In this document: positions 37,333-46,039 of the stretch, piece after piece
Numbering within the stretch: the first letter of the stretch is position 1
Layout: each line of letters opens with the position of its first letter
DNA from: Clostridia bacterium
Lineage (GTDB): Bacteria > Bacillota_A > Clostridia > Oscillospirales > CAG-272
Assembly: GCA_017501345.1 (NCBI GenBank)
Contig: JAFVXC010000035.1
Span: forward strand, 39,091 to 103,090
Direction: 5' to 3'
DNA: 64,000 nt
The notes under the pieces: model-generated
Seen by the model: the letters and a program-made list of their open reading frames with translations, nothing else
What the model was told of the DNA's origin: nothing
Database searches by the model: none
Made by a program: the position numbers and the translations under genes

Positions 37333-39597
37333 TTACTTTTTTGCCCCGAGTGCGTAGTAGTTCATAAGACAGCCCGCAAGGATGATGTCCTTTTCGTCAT
37401 CGGTGAGACCCTTGACGTACAGCGTGATCGATGCGGTCGAGCCGTCCTTTCTTATAACGGTCGCGGGGAAGACCTCGTCGCCCTTTTCGACCTTTTCGCG
37501 GATGTTCGGGATAAAGACAAAATCTCCGTCCTCATACGGGAACTCAGTGCCCTCTGCGAGGGTGAAGGGGAGAATGCCCCAGTTGATGCAGTTTGAACGG
37601 TAGCGCTTGGTTGCAAATTCGTAGCAGATATTTGCGAAGCCGCCGAGTACCTTCTGGCAGGATGCCGCCTGCTCACGAGCGGAGCCGTCACCGGGTTTGT
37701 TTGCAAAGACGCAAGAGCCGAACTGCGTATTCTTTGCGAGCTCCTCGGCGTTTCCGACTGCGGAAAGAGCCCTTGTGAGACGCTCGGAAGGCTGACCGTT
37801 TCTTCGTGCCGCTTCGTCCTTTGCGACCGATTTGGAGCGGCCGACGTATTCGGGAACACGGCGGGAAAGCGCAAATTCGGAGAGGCGGAGAGGATTCGAG
37901 CGGTAGGACGAGGTCTCACCCGAGGGGATCAGCTCGTCCGTCGTGGTGACGGGGTCACGGATGACTGCTGCAAGCTCAACGAGAAGATTGTCAGCAAGCG
38001 GGTACTGCTTCGGCCAGTCGGTGATGTTCGGACCGAGGATCAGCTCGGCATCGGGATCAGCCTTGCCGTAGCCGTAGTACACGCGCTTTTCGTAAACCGA
38101 TTTGTCGAAGTGGTAGGCGTGAGGGGTGTGGTCGTAATCAACGTCGGTAGCAGCCGTGATCTTGCCGCCGTTTCGTGCGGTTGCCGCGATGCTGCGGGCG
38201 TCCATCAGCGCGACCCCCGAGATCTGTCCGTCACCGGGCTTTGAGCCCTCGCGGTTCGGGAAGTTACGCGTGGTGTGGCGCAGGGAAAGTGCATTGTTTG
38301 CGGGAACGTCTCCGGCACCGAAGCAGGGACCGCAGAAGGAGGGCTTGATCACAGCTCCCGAGGAAAGCAGGGACGCGGTCACGCCGATCCGCGTAAGCTC
38401 GAGAGAGACGGGAATGCTCGTCGGATAGACCGAAAGCGAGAAGTAGCCGCTTCCGGGGTTACCGCCCTCAAGGATAGAAGCCGCTTCGTCGATCGAGTCG
38501 AACATACCGCCCGCACAGCCCGCGATGACGCCCTGGTCTGCGAGCACCGAGCCGTCGGCCTGCACCTTCGACTGCAGATCGTAGGTGCATTTCGGGAATT
38601 TCTCCTTCGCCTCGGTTTCGACCGATGCGAGGATCTCCTTCGGATTCTCGAGGAATTCGTGGATCGTGTATGCATTCGACGGATGGAAGGGGAGCGCGAT
38701 CATCGACTCTGCCTCGTCGAGGTCGATCGTGATCATTCTGTCGTAGTAAGCGATCTTTCCGGGCTTCAGCTCCTTGTAGACCTCTCCGCGGCCGTGTGCC
38801 TCGAAGAATGCTTTGGTCTCCTCGTCGGTCTCCCAGATCGAGGAGAGACAGGTCGTCTCGGTGGTCATAACGTCGATGCCGTTACGGAAGTCGGTGGGCA
38901 GATTTTTCACGCCGGGACCGACGAACTCAAGGACGCGGTTCTTTACAAAGCCCGAGCCGAAGGTCGCACCTACGAGCGCGATCGCAACGTCGTGCGGACC
39001 GATGCCCTTTTTCGGCGTACCCTTGACGTATACGAGAACGACCTCGGGCATTTTGATATCATAAGTATTTTTGAGAAGCTGCTTTACGAGCTCGGGGCCG
39101 CCCTCACCGACGCCCATCGTGCCGAGGGCACCGTAGCGGGTGTGAGAGTCCGAGCCGAGGATCATTTTGCCGCAGCCTGCGAGCTCCTCGCGCGCATAGG
39201 AATGAATGACCGACTGATTTGCGGGAACGTAGATGCCGCCGTATTTCTTTGCCGCCGAGAGGCCGAAGACGTGGTCGTCCTCGTTGATCGTGCCGCCGAC
39301 CGCGCAGAGAGAGTTGTGGCAGTTGGTCATCGCGTAGGGGAGCGGGAACTCCTTAAGTCCGCTCGCACGGGCGGTCTGGATGATGCCGACGTAGGTGATA
39401 TCGTGAGAAACGAGCGCGTCAAAGCGAATGTTCAGATCGACGTCACTGTCTGAGAGATTATGGTTTTTCAAAATAGAATAGGCGATGGTGTTTTTCTTTG
39501 CCTCGTCCTTTGAGATGCTTGCATTCTCGCAGATCTTACCGTCTACGAGGAACACACCGTTTTCCGAGAGGGAAACGAACTTTTTCGGTACTGACAT
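37333..39597 (-). CDS. Aconitate hydratase family protein
   Basis: A 754-residue aconitase-fold hydratase that would interconvert citrate and isocitrate with a [4Fe-4S] cluster. Cluster Cys are seen in [17 protein letters not shown] and CAGGMFDS contexts and in [12 protein letters not shown]; the substrate-binding [20 protein letters not shown] is intact. This shorter type is common in anaerobic Clostridia and is often labelled only hydratase. ATG at 39597 follows AAAGGATCC; the longer frame upstream holds the promoter. Together with icd it supplies 2-oxoglutarate for glutamate; no citrate synthase is in this window. Confidence 0.88.
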   Translation of the reverse strand: MSVPKKFVSLSENGVFLVDGKICENASISKDEAKKNTIAYSILKNHNLSDSDVDLNIRFDALVSHDITYVGIIQTARASGLKEFPLPYAMTNCHNSLCAVGGTINEDDHVFGLSAAKKYGGIYVPANQSVIHSYAREELAGCGKMILGSDSHTRYGALGTMGVGEGGPELVKQLLKNTYDIKMPEVVLVYVKGTPKKGIGPHDVAIALVGATFGSGFVKNRVLEFVGPGVKNLPTDFRNGIDVMTTETTCLSSIWETDEETKAFFEAHGRGEVYKELKPGKIAYYDRMITIDLDEAESMIALPFHPSNAYTIHEFLENPKEILASVETEAKEKFPKCTYDLQSKVQADGSVLADQGVIAGCAGGMFDSIDEAASILEGGNPGSGYFSLSVYPTSIPVSLELTRIGVTASLLSSGAVIKPSFCGPCFGAGDVPANNALSLRHTTRNFPNREGSKPGDGQISGVALMDARSIAATARNGGKITAATDVDYDHTPHAYHFDKSVYEKRVYYGYGKADPDAELILGPNITDWPKQYPLADNLLVELAAVIRDPVTTTDELIPSGETSSYRSNPLRLSEFALSRRVPEYVGRSKSVAKDEAARRNGQPSERLTRALSAVGNAEELAKNTQFGSCVFANKPGDGSAREQAASCQKVLGGFANICYEFATKRYRSNCINWGILPFTLAEGTEFPYEDGDFVFIPNIREKVEKGDEVFPATVIRKDGSTASITLYVKGLTDDEKDIILAGCLMNYYALGAKK

Positions 39598-39657
39598 TTT
39601 TCGGATCCTTTCCGTGTGGTTTCTTCCATAATATAAAAGCAAATTACAGATGCACTT

Positions 39658-39687
39658 ATTATACAATAAAATAGGAGGGGTTGTCAA
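39658..39687 (-). promoter_or_regulatory. SigA promoter of acn-icd
   Basis: On the minus strand TTGACA (39682-39687), 18-base spacer and TATAAT (39658-39663). Confidence 0.8.
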
Positions 39688-39749
39688 CAAGATACGAACG
39701 AAAATTTCTTCCCGAAAGATAAAATCGTAAAGAGACACAGAAAATCTGC

Positions 39750-39778
39750 TTGCATACCGTAGGAATTTGTGATATAAT
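39750..39778 (+). promoter_or_regulatory. SigA promoter of the pseudouridine synthase gene
   Basis: TTGCAT (39750-39755), 17-base spacer and TATAAT (39773-39778). Confidence 0.75.
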
Positions 39779-39814
39779 GCACTCGGAAACATTCACGGAA
39801 GGAGAGGTGCGCTT

Positions 39815-40513
39815 ATGCTCGGGATGGAGGACTTAACGGTATTATACGAGGATCGGGATGCGGTCGCGGTCGTGAAGCCGCAGGGAGTTGTGTCGGAGGA
39901 TGCGGACGGCGTGTGTCTTCCCGCACTTCTGCGGGACTTTTTCGCGGCGCGAGGGGAAAACGCGGAGATCTATCCTGTTCATCGCCTTGACAAGCCGACA
40001 GGCGGTGCGATCCTGTATGCAAGGACGAAGGAGAGCGCCGCGCGTTTATCTCTTGCTGTGGCAGACCGCAGGATCGAGAAGCGTTATCTCGCGGTCGTCG
40101 TCGGCTGTCCCGAGGAAGCTGTGGGCAGGCTTACGGACTATCTCTATCACGACAAAAGACAGAATAAGGTCTTTGCAGTGAAGAAGGGACGGAAGGGTGC
40201 AAAGGAGGCGATCCTTGATTATCGCACGGTCGCGACGGTCGAGCTATCTGAGGGAGAGGTGCTGTCGCTGCTCTCGGTCACGCTCCGAACGGGTCGGACG
40301 CATCAGATCCGCGCACAATTTGCGTCGCGGAAGCTTCCGATTTTCGGAGACCGTCGGTATGGCGCGAGAGTGTCGCTCCCGGAAGGCAGGATCGCACTGT
40401 GGTCACACGAGCTGTGCTTTCCGTGTGCCTCGGGAGACTCGGAGTGCGTCGTTTCTATCCCTCCGCTTGACCATCCGTGGAGCCTTTTTTTCGGAGAAAT
40501 TCGCAAAAAATGA
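39815..40513 (+). CDS. RluA-family pseudouridine synthase
   Basis: A 232-residue enzyme of the RluA group, which isomerises uridines in rRNA or tRNA. The catalytic motif is YPVHRLDKPTGGAILYART, with the essential Asp; RTGRTHQIRAQFA and FGDRRYGARV follow as usual. It lacks an S4 domain, so the target is likely rRNA or tRNA as in RluC/TruC-like short members, but cannot be named. AAGGAGAGG ribosome site. Its own promoter and a strong terminator frame it as a single gene. Confidence 0.92.
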   Translation: MLGMEDLTVLYEDRDAVAVVKPQGVVSEDADGVCLPALLRDFFAARGENAEIYPVHRLDKPTGGAILYARTKESAARLSLAVADRRIEKRYLAVVVGCPEEAVGRLTDYLYHDKRQNKVFAVKKGRKGAKEAILDYRTVATVELSEGEVLSLLSVTLRTGRTHQIRAQFASRKLPIFGDRRYGARVSLPEGRIALWSHELCFPCASGDSECVVSIPPLDHPWSLFFGEIRKK

Positions 40514-40589
40514 GGCGCTGGGGACGAGTTTTTGTATGTGTGATTTGTGGAAAATAATCATTTATTTTGAATAAATTTGTGCAAAATAA

Positions 40590-40622
40590 CCGCCGCACCC
40601 TCGGGTGCGGCGGTCTTTTTTT
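40590..40622 (+). terminator. Terminator after the pseudouridine synthase
   Basis: A perfect 11-bp stem (CCGCCGCACCC / GGGTGCGGCGG) with a 2-base centre, then a T-run. Confidence 0.9.
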
Positions 40623-40900
40623 CTGTGCGTTCTTGATGTGTTCGGGAGCGTTTGCCCATAAAATTGGTGGTCTTGGGGAGGGGGATTTTTGCGGTGGTAG
40701 GATCCTGCCGAAGGAGGCAGAAGAGGGGAGAGAATTTGGCAGAGAAAGGCAAAAACAGGAGCAAAAGGCAAAAACAGGAAATATTGAAAGGGTTTAAAAA
40801 TCTTTTTCCGAAAATGGAGATTTTTTTGGCAAACGAGAACTCCGTTTGTGGAAAAAACTGAACGATTTTTTTGAAAATTACAAAAAACTTCAGAAATGCT
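40623..40900 (+). other. Gene-less stretch upstream of the dcw promoter
   Basis: About 280 bases, purine-rich on the plus strand. It contains a short direct repeat (AGGCAAAAACAGGA near 40748 and 40767). Open frames here start inside the terminator or have no ribosome site, so I do not call a gene. Confidence 0.5.
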
Positions 40901-40901
40901 C

Positions 40902-40930
40902 TTGCATATATATTTGTTTTTTGTTATAAT
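40902..40930 (+). promoter_or_regulatory. SigA promoter of the dcw cluster
   Basis: TTGCAT (40902-40907), 17-base spacer and TATAAT (40925-40930). Confidence 0.75.
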
Positions 40931-40944
40931 CAACTCACCGAATG

Positions 40945-40980
40945 TGGTGGAAAATGGGTTGATTGCCCACGAAAGTGGGG
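40945..40980 (+). promoter_or_regulatory. Putative MraZ operator boxes
   Basis: TGGTG (40945), TGGGT (40955) and TGGGG (40976) lie in phase: the first two are 10 bases apart and the third 21 further. MraZ is known to bind TGGGN-type 5-mers separated by 5 bases, just upstream of its own gene, and the site sits just after the -10. Confidence 0.55.
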
Positions 40981-41065
40981 GAAATGAAAGCGTGCGGGAG
41001 GAACTGCCCACGATTTGAAGCCGGAGACCCCCACAAACAGACCGAAAGAGAAGGAGGAGACCGAA

Positions 41066-41536
41066 ATGCAGATGAAGTACGGCGTCGGAAGTGAAAACCG
41101 ACACAATATGGACAGCAGGAAGCGCGTATTCGTGCCTGCGAGAATTCGAGACCTCCTCGGAAAGGATCTCGTGATCTCGGGAGATATCACGAACGATCGC
41201 CCCTGCCTCTGCATCTATTCCGCTGAGGGATGGGACGTGCGCATCGAGCGCCTTCTGTCGGTCTGCGAAAGCGAGGAGGAGCGTCAGACGATGCTTGACG
41301 TTCTCTGCCGCAGAATGATCCCTGCAGAACTGGATGATCAGGGTCGTGTGACCCTCACAAAGCAGCTTGTGGATTATGCGGAGATCCTGAAGGAGGTCGT
41401 CATCACGGGTGCGGGTGATCACGCGCTGATCTGGGCGGCTTCGATCTACGACTCGATGCGTGCCGAGGATGATGATTTTGCGGCACTCAAGGCGATCCTT
41501 GCCCGCAAGCGTCCGAAGCCTGCGGAGCGGTCGTAA
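41066..41536 (+). CDS. mraZ: Transcriptional regulator MraZ
   Basis: A 156-residue MraZ protein, a ring-forming DNA-binding regulator of the dcw cluster with two SpoVT/AbrB-like halves. Visible pieces are KRVFVPARIRDLLG (first half) and MIPAELDDQGRVTLTKQLVDYA (second half). It is slightly longer than the usual 143. The frame opens upstream, but AAGGAGG before 41066 decides the start. It heads the division and cell-wall operon and probably autoregulates it. Confidence 0.93.
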   Translation: MQMKYGVGSENRHNMDSRKRVFVPARIRDLLGKDLVISGDITNDRPCLCIYSAEGWDVRIERLLSVCESEEERQTMLDVLCRRMIPAELDDQGRVTLTKQLVDYAEILKEVVITGAGDHALIWAASIYDSMRAEDDDFAALKAILARKRPKPAERS

Positions 41537-41546
41537 GGAGGCACGG

Positions 41547-42518
41547 ATGGACGAGCTTCTGAACAGAGAGAATGAAGAGCCTATCTCGTTTTCGCATTAC
41601 TCGGTTCTTCTTCGCGAATGCATCGACGGATTGAACATCCGCGAGAACGGAATATACGTAGACGGCACTGCGGGCGGTGCGGGACATTCGCGTGAGATCG
41701 CGAAGCGCTTGACGGGCGGCAGGCTGATCGCCATCGATCAGGACAGTGAAGCGGTAGTGACCGCGACCGAGCGTCTTCGCCCCTTCGGTGAGCGCGCTAT
41801 GGTGGTTCGAAGTAATTTTTCCGAGCTTGACTCGGTTTGTGAAAGCCTCGGTATTACGGGGATCGACGGACTTCTGCTCGACCTCGGATGCTCCTCGCGT
41901 CAGTTTGATGAGCCGACGCGAGGTTTTACGTACCGTTACCCCGACGCGCCGCTGAATATGCGGATGGACGATCGGAATCCTCTGACTGCTGCGACCGTGC
42001 TGAACACCTACTCCGAGGAGGAGCTGAAGCGCATCCTTTGGGTTTACGGAGAAGAGAGATTCTCCGGAAGGATCGCGAGGCTGATCGTTGAGGAGCGGGA
42101 AAAAAAGCCGCTCAAGACTGCGGGAGAGCTTGTTGAGATCGTGAAAAGAGCGATCCCCGCGAAGGCACGTGACGGCGGGCATCATCCCGCGAAGCGTACC
42201 TTTCAGGCGATACGGATCGCGGTCAACGGAGAGCTTGACGTGATCGCACCTGCGATCGAGTCGGCGGCTCGACTGCTGAATCCGGGAGGACGTATCGTGA
42301 TCATCTCCTTCCAGTCTCTCGAGGACCGGATCGTGAAGGATACCTACAAAAAGCTTTCCGAGGGCTGCACCTGCCCGAAGAGCTTGCCTGTGTGTGTGTG
42401 TGGAAATAAGCCGATCCTGAAGCTCGTGAACCGCAAGCCGATCCTCCCGGGAGAAGTTGAACTCGCGGAGAATCCCCGTTCCAGAAGTGCAAAGCTTCGC
42501 ATCGCGGAGAAGGTCTGA
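41547..42518 (+). CDS. rsmH: 16S rRNA (cytosine-1402-N4)-methyltransferase RsmH
   Basis: A 323-residue SAM-dependent methyltransferase. HYSVLLRECIDGL, the SAM motif VDGTAGGAGHS, GLLLDLGCSSRQFDEPTRGFTYR and the late ISFQSLEDRIVK are characteristic (MraW). ATG at 41547 follows GGAGG, 10 bases after the mraZ stop. Standard second gene of the dcw cluster. Confidence 0.97.
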   Translation: MDELLNRENEEPISFSHYSVLLRECIDGLNIRENGIYVDGTAGGAGHSREIAKRLTGGRLIAIDQDSEAVVTATERLRPFGERAMVVRSNFSELDSVCESLGITGIDGLLLDLGCSSRQFDEPTRGFTYRYPDAPLNMRMDDRNPLTAATVLNTYSEEELKRILWVYGEERFSGRIARLIVEEREKKPLKTAGELVEIVKRAIPAKARDGGHHPAKRTFQAIRIAVNGELDVIAPAIESAARLLNPGGRIVIISFQSLEDRIVKDTYKKLSEGCTCPKSLPVCVCGNKPILKLVNRKPILPGEVELAENPRSRSAKLRIAEKV

Positions 42519-42519
42519 T

Positions 42520-43521
42520 ATGTTTATACCACTTATAATATTTGTGTTGATGAAGCTGAAGGCGGATCGCGAGAGCCGCATGAAGGAAATGGAGGACGAA
42601 GTGAAGGAATCGTTGGCACAGTCGATCCGTCCGCGGGTAAATCTCCCGCAGAACCGAACCGAATACGATTCTTTGGAGCGTTCTCTGTATGAGCTTCGCC
42701 TCCGCTTCGAGGGGCGCGGAATGATGCACAGCGTGCGCCGTGATGCAAGACGTCAGTCGGCGGCGGCAATGTCCACGCGTGCGATGGCGCCCGGCGCGTA
42801 TGCCGAATACGGCGTGCGGGTGACGGTCAGCGATCGCTTCCGTACGGGTGAATATAACGGTGAACGCTATATGACGAGCGCGGATTTCGTTCGCTATTAT
42901 GCGGAGCATCGCAGTAAGATGCGTCCCGACGCCGATCTTCGGTATATGGCGGTTACGCGCGACGAGGGCAGAAACGTTCCGAAGCCGAAGCAGAAGAAGC
43001 CTCTGCTTGCACCTGCGGGAGAGGAAAACCGCAGATTCGTTTCGAAGGTCGTGTCGAAGCTGCCGACCTCGGTCCGAGAAAAGCACCCCGCTCTTCAGGA
43101 GCGTGCTGCTGAGGTCCATAAATGGATGAAGTCGGAGACGATCCGCGAGATGCCGACCTCTGAAAAGCGTAAGCTTCCGATCTCGGTCGCAAGCGCGATC
43201 CTCGTTCTCTTGATCTCGCTTTCTCTCGTCGTCGGTGGCACGGTGATGCACAGCACGGCGAACAGCGATTACAGAGATGCGGTCAACGAGCTTGAGGCGA
43301 TCGAAGCCGAGGAGCTTGCCCTTGAGCATCAGCTTGCGGCTCGGATGAGCCTTACTGAAATTGAAAGCTACGCGCGTGATACGCTCGGCATGGTCGATAA
43401 GGCCTATGCAGAGGGTGTATATCTCGACGGCACGAGGGAAGAGGTCGTTGAGGTTTACGAGGAAGAAAAACCGACCTTCGGGCTTTCAACGCTTCTTTCC
43501 GCACTCGGAATCGGCTCTTGA
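42520..43521 (+). CDS. FtsL/DivIC-like division protein with long cytoplasmic N-terminus
   Basis: A 333-residue protein in the ftsL position. Its C-terminal third is FtsL-like: one membrane helix (about residues 219-241, SVASAILVLLISLSLVVGG), then an extracytoplasmic coiled coil ending in LTEIESYARDTLGMVDKAY, the ARE-LGM signature. The first 215 residues are a charged, probably disordered cytoplasmic region, far longer than the 20-60 residues usual for FtsL. The gene starts one base after the rsmH stop; an AGAAGG site supports ATG 42520. The opening MFIPLIIFVLMKLK is hydrophobic, so a start at 42550 cannot be excluded. Role: septal complex with FtsQ/DivIB. Confidence 0.7.
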   Translation: MFIPLIIFVLMKLKADRESRMKEMEDEVKESLAQSIRPRVNLPQNRTEYDSLERSLYELRLRFEGRGMMHSVRRDARRQSAAAMSTRAMAPGAYAEYGVRVTVSDRFRTGEYNGERYMTSADFVRYYAEHRSKMRPDADLRYMAVTRDEGRNVPKPKQKKPLLAPAGEENRRFVSKVVSKLPTSVREKHPALQERAAEVHKWMKSETIREMPTSEKRKLPISVASAILVLLISLSLVVGGTVMHSTANSDYRDAVNELEAIEAEELALEHQLAARMSLTEIESYARDTLGMVDKAYAEGVYLDGTREEVVEVYEEEKPTFGLSTLLSALGIGS

Positions 43522-43626
43522 TGCGATCTCTTGTCCGCAGTGCTGTCATAAAGTACACGGACGAGACATATAGTAAACACGGATGAAATCATCCGACAGA
43601 AATTCGGGAAGAAAGAGAGACGGTTT

Positions 43627-45951
43627 ATGGAACGGGATCCGATCGGAGCCTCCACGATACGTAGAGGCGGCATAGTGCTCATCATCGTCGGACTGCTGTT
43701 CTCCCTCCTTCTTCTTCGGATCCTTCTCCTGCAGACGGTGGAGTTTGGACGCTATCAGCAGCAGGTGATTGATCAGCTTACCACAACGGTCACGATCCCT
43801 GCAGAGCGTGGGACGATCTACGACCGCAACGGCAAGGTGCTCGCGACCAACGTGACGACCTACACGGTCAGCATTGCACCGAGCATCATTCAGACGAAGC
43901 AAAAGGAGCTTGACAAGAAGCTCGCGGATAAAAAGATCCCGAAGGACGAGTACGTCGTCTACGCTGATGTGATCGCGGCGGGGCTGTCGGAGATCCTTGA
44001 CGTCTCCGAGGAAAAGATGTACGAGCACATCGGGAAGACGCATCTGCTCGGCAGAGAGATCAAAAAGAACGTCGGTGGGGAAATCGCATACGAGGTCAGA
44101 GAGCTGATCGCGGAATACGAGCTTGAGGATATGATCTTCCTCACGGCGACCTCAAGCCGCTACTACCCGTATTCCACGCTTGCGGCGCAGACGATCGGAT
44201 TTACGGGCTCGGATGGATCGGGACTGTACGGCCTTGAGCTGCAGTACAACAAGATCCTTGCGGGTGTTGACGGCGTTTATGTGACGGCGCGGGACTCCGA
44301 GGGCTCGGAAATGCCGTACGAGTATGAGAAGTATATTGCGGCGATCCACGGCTCGAATCTGACGAGCACGATCGACGCCTTCATTCAGGCTGCGCTCGAC
44401 GAGCAGGTTGCGGCGGCTTGCATCGAATCGGCGGGACAGAATCGTGCCTGCGGTATGGTCATCAACGTCAACACCGGCGCGGTGCTTGCGATGTCCACTT
44501 ATCCTTCCTTTGATCTCAACGACGCGTGGACGCTTGACGCGGATTCGCATGCGAAGCTGGAAGCCTCGGGGCTTGATCCCTCGTCCGACGAGTATTACGC
44601 GATGCAGGCTGAGCTCCGACAGATTATGTGGTCGAACAAGGCGATCACCGAGGTCTATATCCCCGGCTCGACCTTCAAGCCGATCACGGCGTCGATTGCA
44701 CTTGAAGAAAACGTGGCAACGATCGACCAGGAATTTAATTGTCCGGGATACTACGTGATCCTCGGAACGAGGATACGCTGTCACAAAACAACAGGGCACG
44801 GACATCTGAATTTTGCCGAGGGACTGCAGCAGTCCTGCAACCCGATCCTTATGACGCTCGGTCAGAGCATCGGAAGAGACGCCTTTTACGATTATTTCAA
44901 ATCCTTCGGTTACCTCGAAAAAACGGGGATTGATTTCCCGGGCGAGGGGAACAGTATTTTTTATCCCGAGGACAGCTTCAGTCTGATCAATCTTGCGACC
45001 GCGTCCTTCGGTCAGAACTTCAAGATCTCGCTGCTTCAGCATATGACCGCGATCTCGGCGGTCGCGAACGGCGGCTACCTCGTAACGCCTTACCTCGTTG
45101 AGGAGATCACCGACAATGACGGAAACGTCATCTACCGTCACGAGACCGAGATCAGAAGACAGGTCATCAGCGAATCGGTTTCCGAAACGGTTTCGGATAT
45201 TCTCGAAAAGGGCGTTTCGGGAAACGGCGGCGCGAAGAATGCCTACGTTATGGGTTATAAGATCGCCGCAAAGACAGGTACCTCCGAGAAGATCGGAGAT
45301 AATGACGGATATATCTGCTCCTGCGTTGCGTTCGCTCCGTCGGACGACGCAGAGATCGCAGTGATCATAATGGTTGACGAGCCGACGAAGGGAAGTCTTT
45401 ACGGAAGCACCGTGGCGGCACCCTATATCGGAAACTTTATGGAGACCGTGCTTCCGTACCTCGGCATTGAGGCCGATTACACGGATGCCGAGCTTGCGAA
45501 GCTCGCGGTCAAGGTTTCGAGCTACCGCGGCTGGTCGGTTAGCAAGGCGACCGAATACGCGAAGAATGCAGGGCTTTCGGTGAGTGTCGTCGGAAGCGGC
45601 GACGTCGTAACGTCGCAGATCCCCGCATCGGGCTCGTACGTCGAGAAGGCGAGCGGCAGGATCATTCTTTACACGAACGGAGAGACCGCCGAGTCGGACG
45701 TTGTCGTTCCCGACGTGGTCGGAAAGACCGCCGTTGCCGCAAACGCGGCGATCGTCAATAAGGGACTCAACATCAAGATAGAGGGAACGAAAAATTACCT
45801 ATCGGGAACCGGCGCGACGGCTGTCGAGCAATTTCCCGCAGCGGGAGAGGTCGTTCCAGCAGGAACGGTCGTTACCGTGACCTTCCGCTATCTCGGTGAC
45901 GAGGATTATATCGACGACGAGGTGTTTGAGGATCTTCCCGAGGGCGGCTGA
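43627..45951 (+). CDS. PASTA-domain penicillin-binding protein (FtsI/SpoVD/PBP2x type)
   Basis: A 774-residue class B PBP that cross-links septal (or spore-cortex) peptidoglycan. N-terminal membrane helix at about 13-36, then the dimerization domain. Transpeptidase motifs: Ser348-TF-Lys351 in PGSTFKPITA, Ser403-C-Asn405 and Lys549-Thr-Gly in AAKTGTSEK. Two PASTA domains (about residues 633-688 and 695-758, the second opening VPDVVGKTAVAANAAI) and an acidic tail follow. The dcw location and PASTA domains fit either division (FtsI) or sporulation (SpoVD); only one such gene is present here. Confidence 0.93.
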   Translation: MERDPIGASTIRRGGIVLIIVGLLFSLLLLRILLLQTVEFGRYQQQVIDQLTTTVTIPAERGTIYDRNGKVLATNVTTYTVSIAPSIIQTKQKELDKKLADKKIPKDEYVVYADVIAAGLSEILDVSEEKMYEHIGKTHLLGREIKKNVGGEIAYEVRELIAEYELEDMIFLTATSSRYYPYSTLAAQTIGFTGSDGSGLYGLELQYNKILAGVDGVYVTARDSEGSEMPYEYEKYIAAIHGSNLTSTIDAFIQAALDEQVAAACIESAGQNRACGMVINVNTGAVLAMSTYPSFDLNDAWTLDADSHAKLEASGLDPSSDEYYAMQAELRQIMWSNKAITEVYIPGSTFKPITASIALEENVATIDQEFNCPGYYVILGTRIRCHKTTGHGHLNFAEGLQQSCNPILMTLGQSIGRDAFYDYFKSFGYLEKTGIDFPGEGNSIFYPEDSFSLINLATASFGQNFKISLLQHMTAISAVANGGYLVTPYLVEEITDNDGNVIYRHETEIRRQVISESVSETVSDILEKGVSGNGGAKNAYVMGYKIAAKTGTSEKIGDNDGYICSCVAFAPSDDAEIAVIIMVDEPTKGSLYGSTVAAPYIGNFMETVLPYLGIEADYTDAELAKLAVKVSSYRGWSVSKATEYAKNAGLSVSVVGSGDVVTSQIPASGSYVEKASGRIILYTNGETAESDVVVPDVVGKTAVAANAAIVNKGLNIKIEGTKNYLSGTGATAVEQFPAAGEVVPAGTVVTVTFRYLGDEDYIDDEVFEDLPEGG

Positions 45952-46039
45952 GCGGTGTCATAAAAACAGAAAAAATTTCATAGAATGTTCCGCATCCCAA
46001 AACGGATGTAAGCTCGAAGAGAATTCGGGAGGAGCAGCT

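Noticed and set aside
40567..40797. A 76-codon open frame after the pseudouridine synthase
   Set aside because: It starts before and runs through a perfect terminator hairpin, has no ribosome site, and its composition is random.
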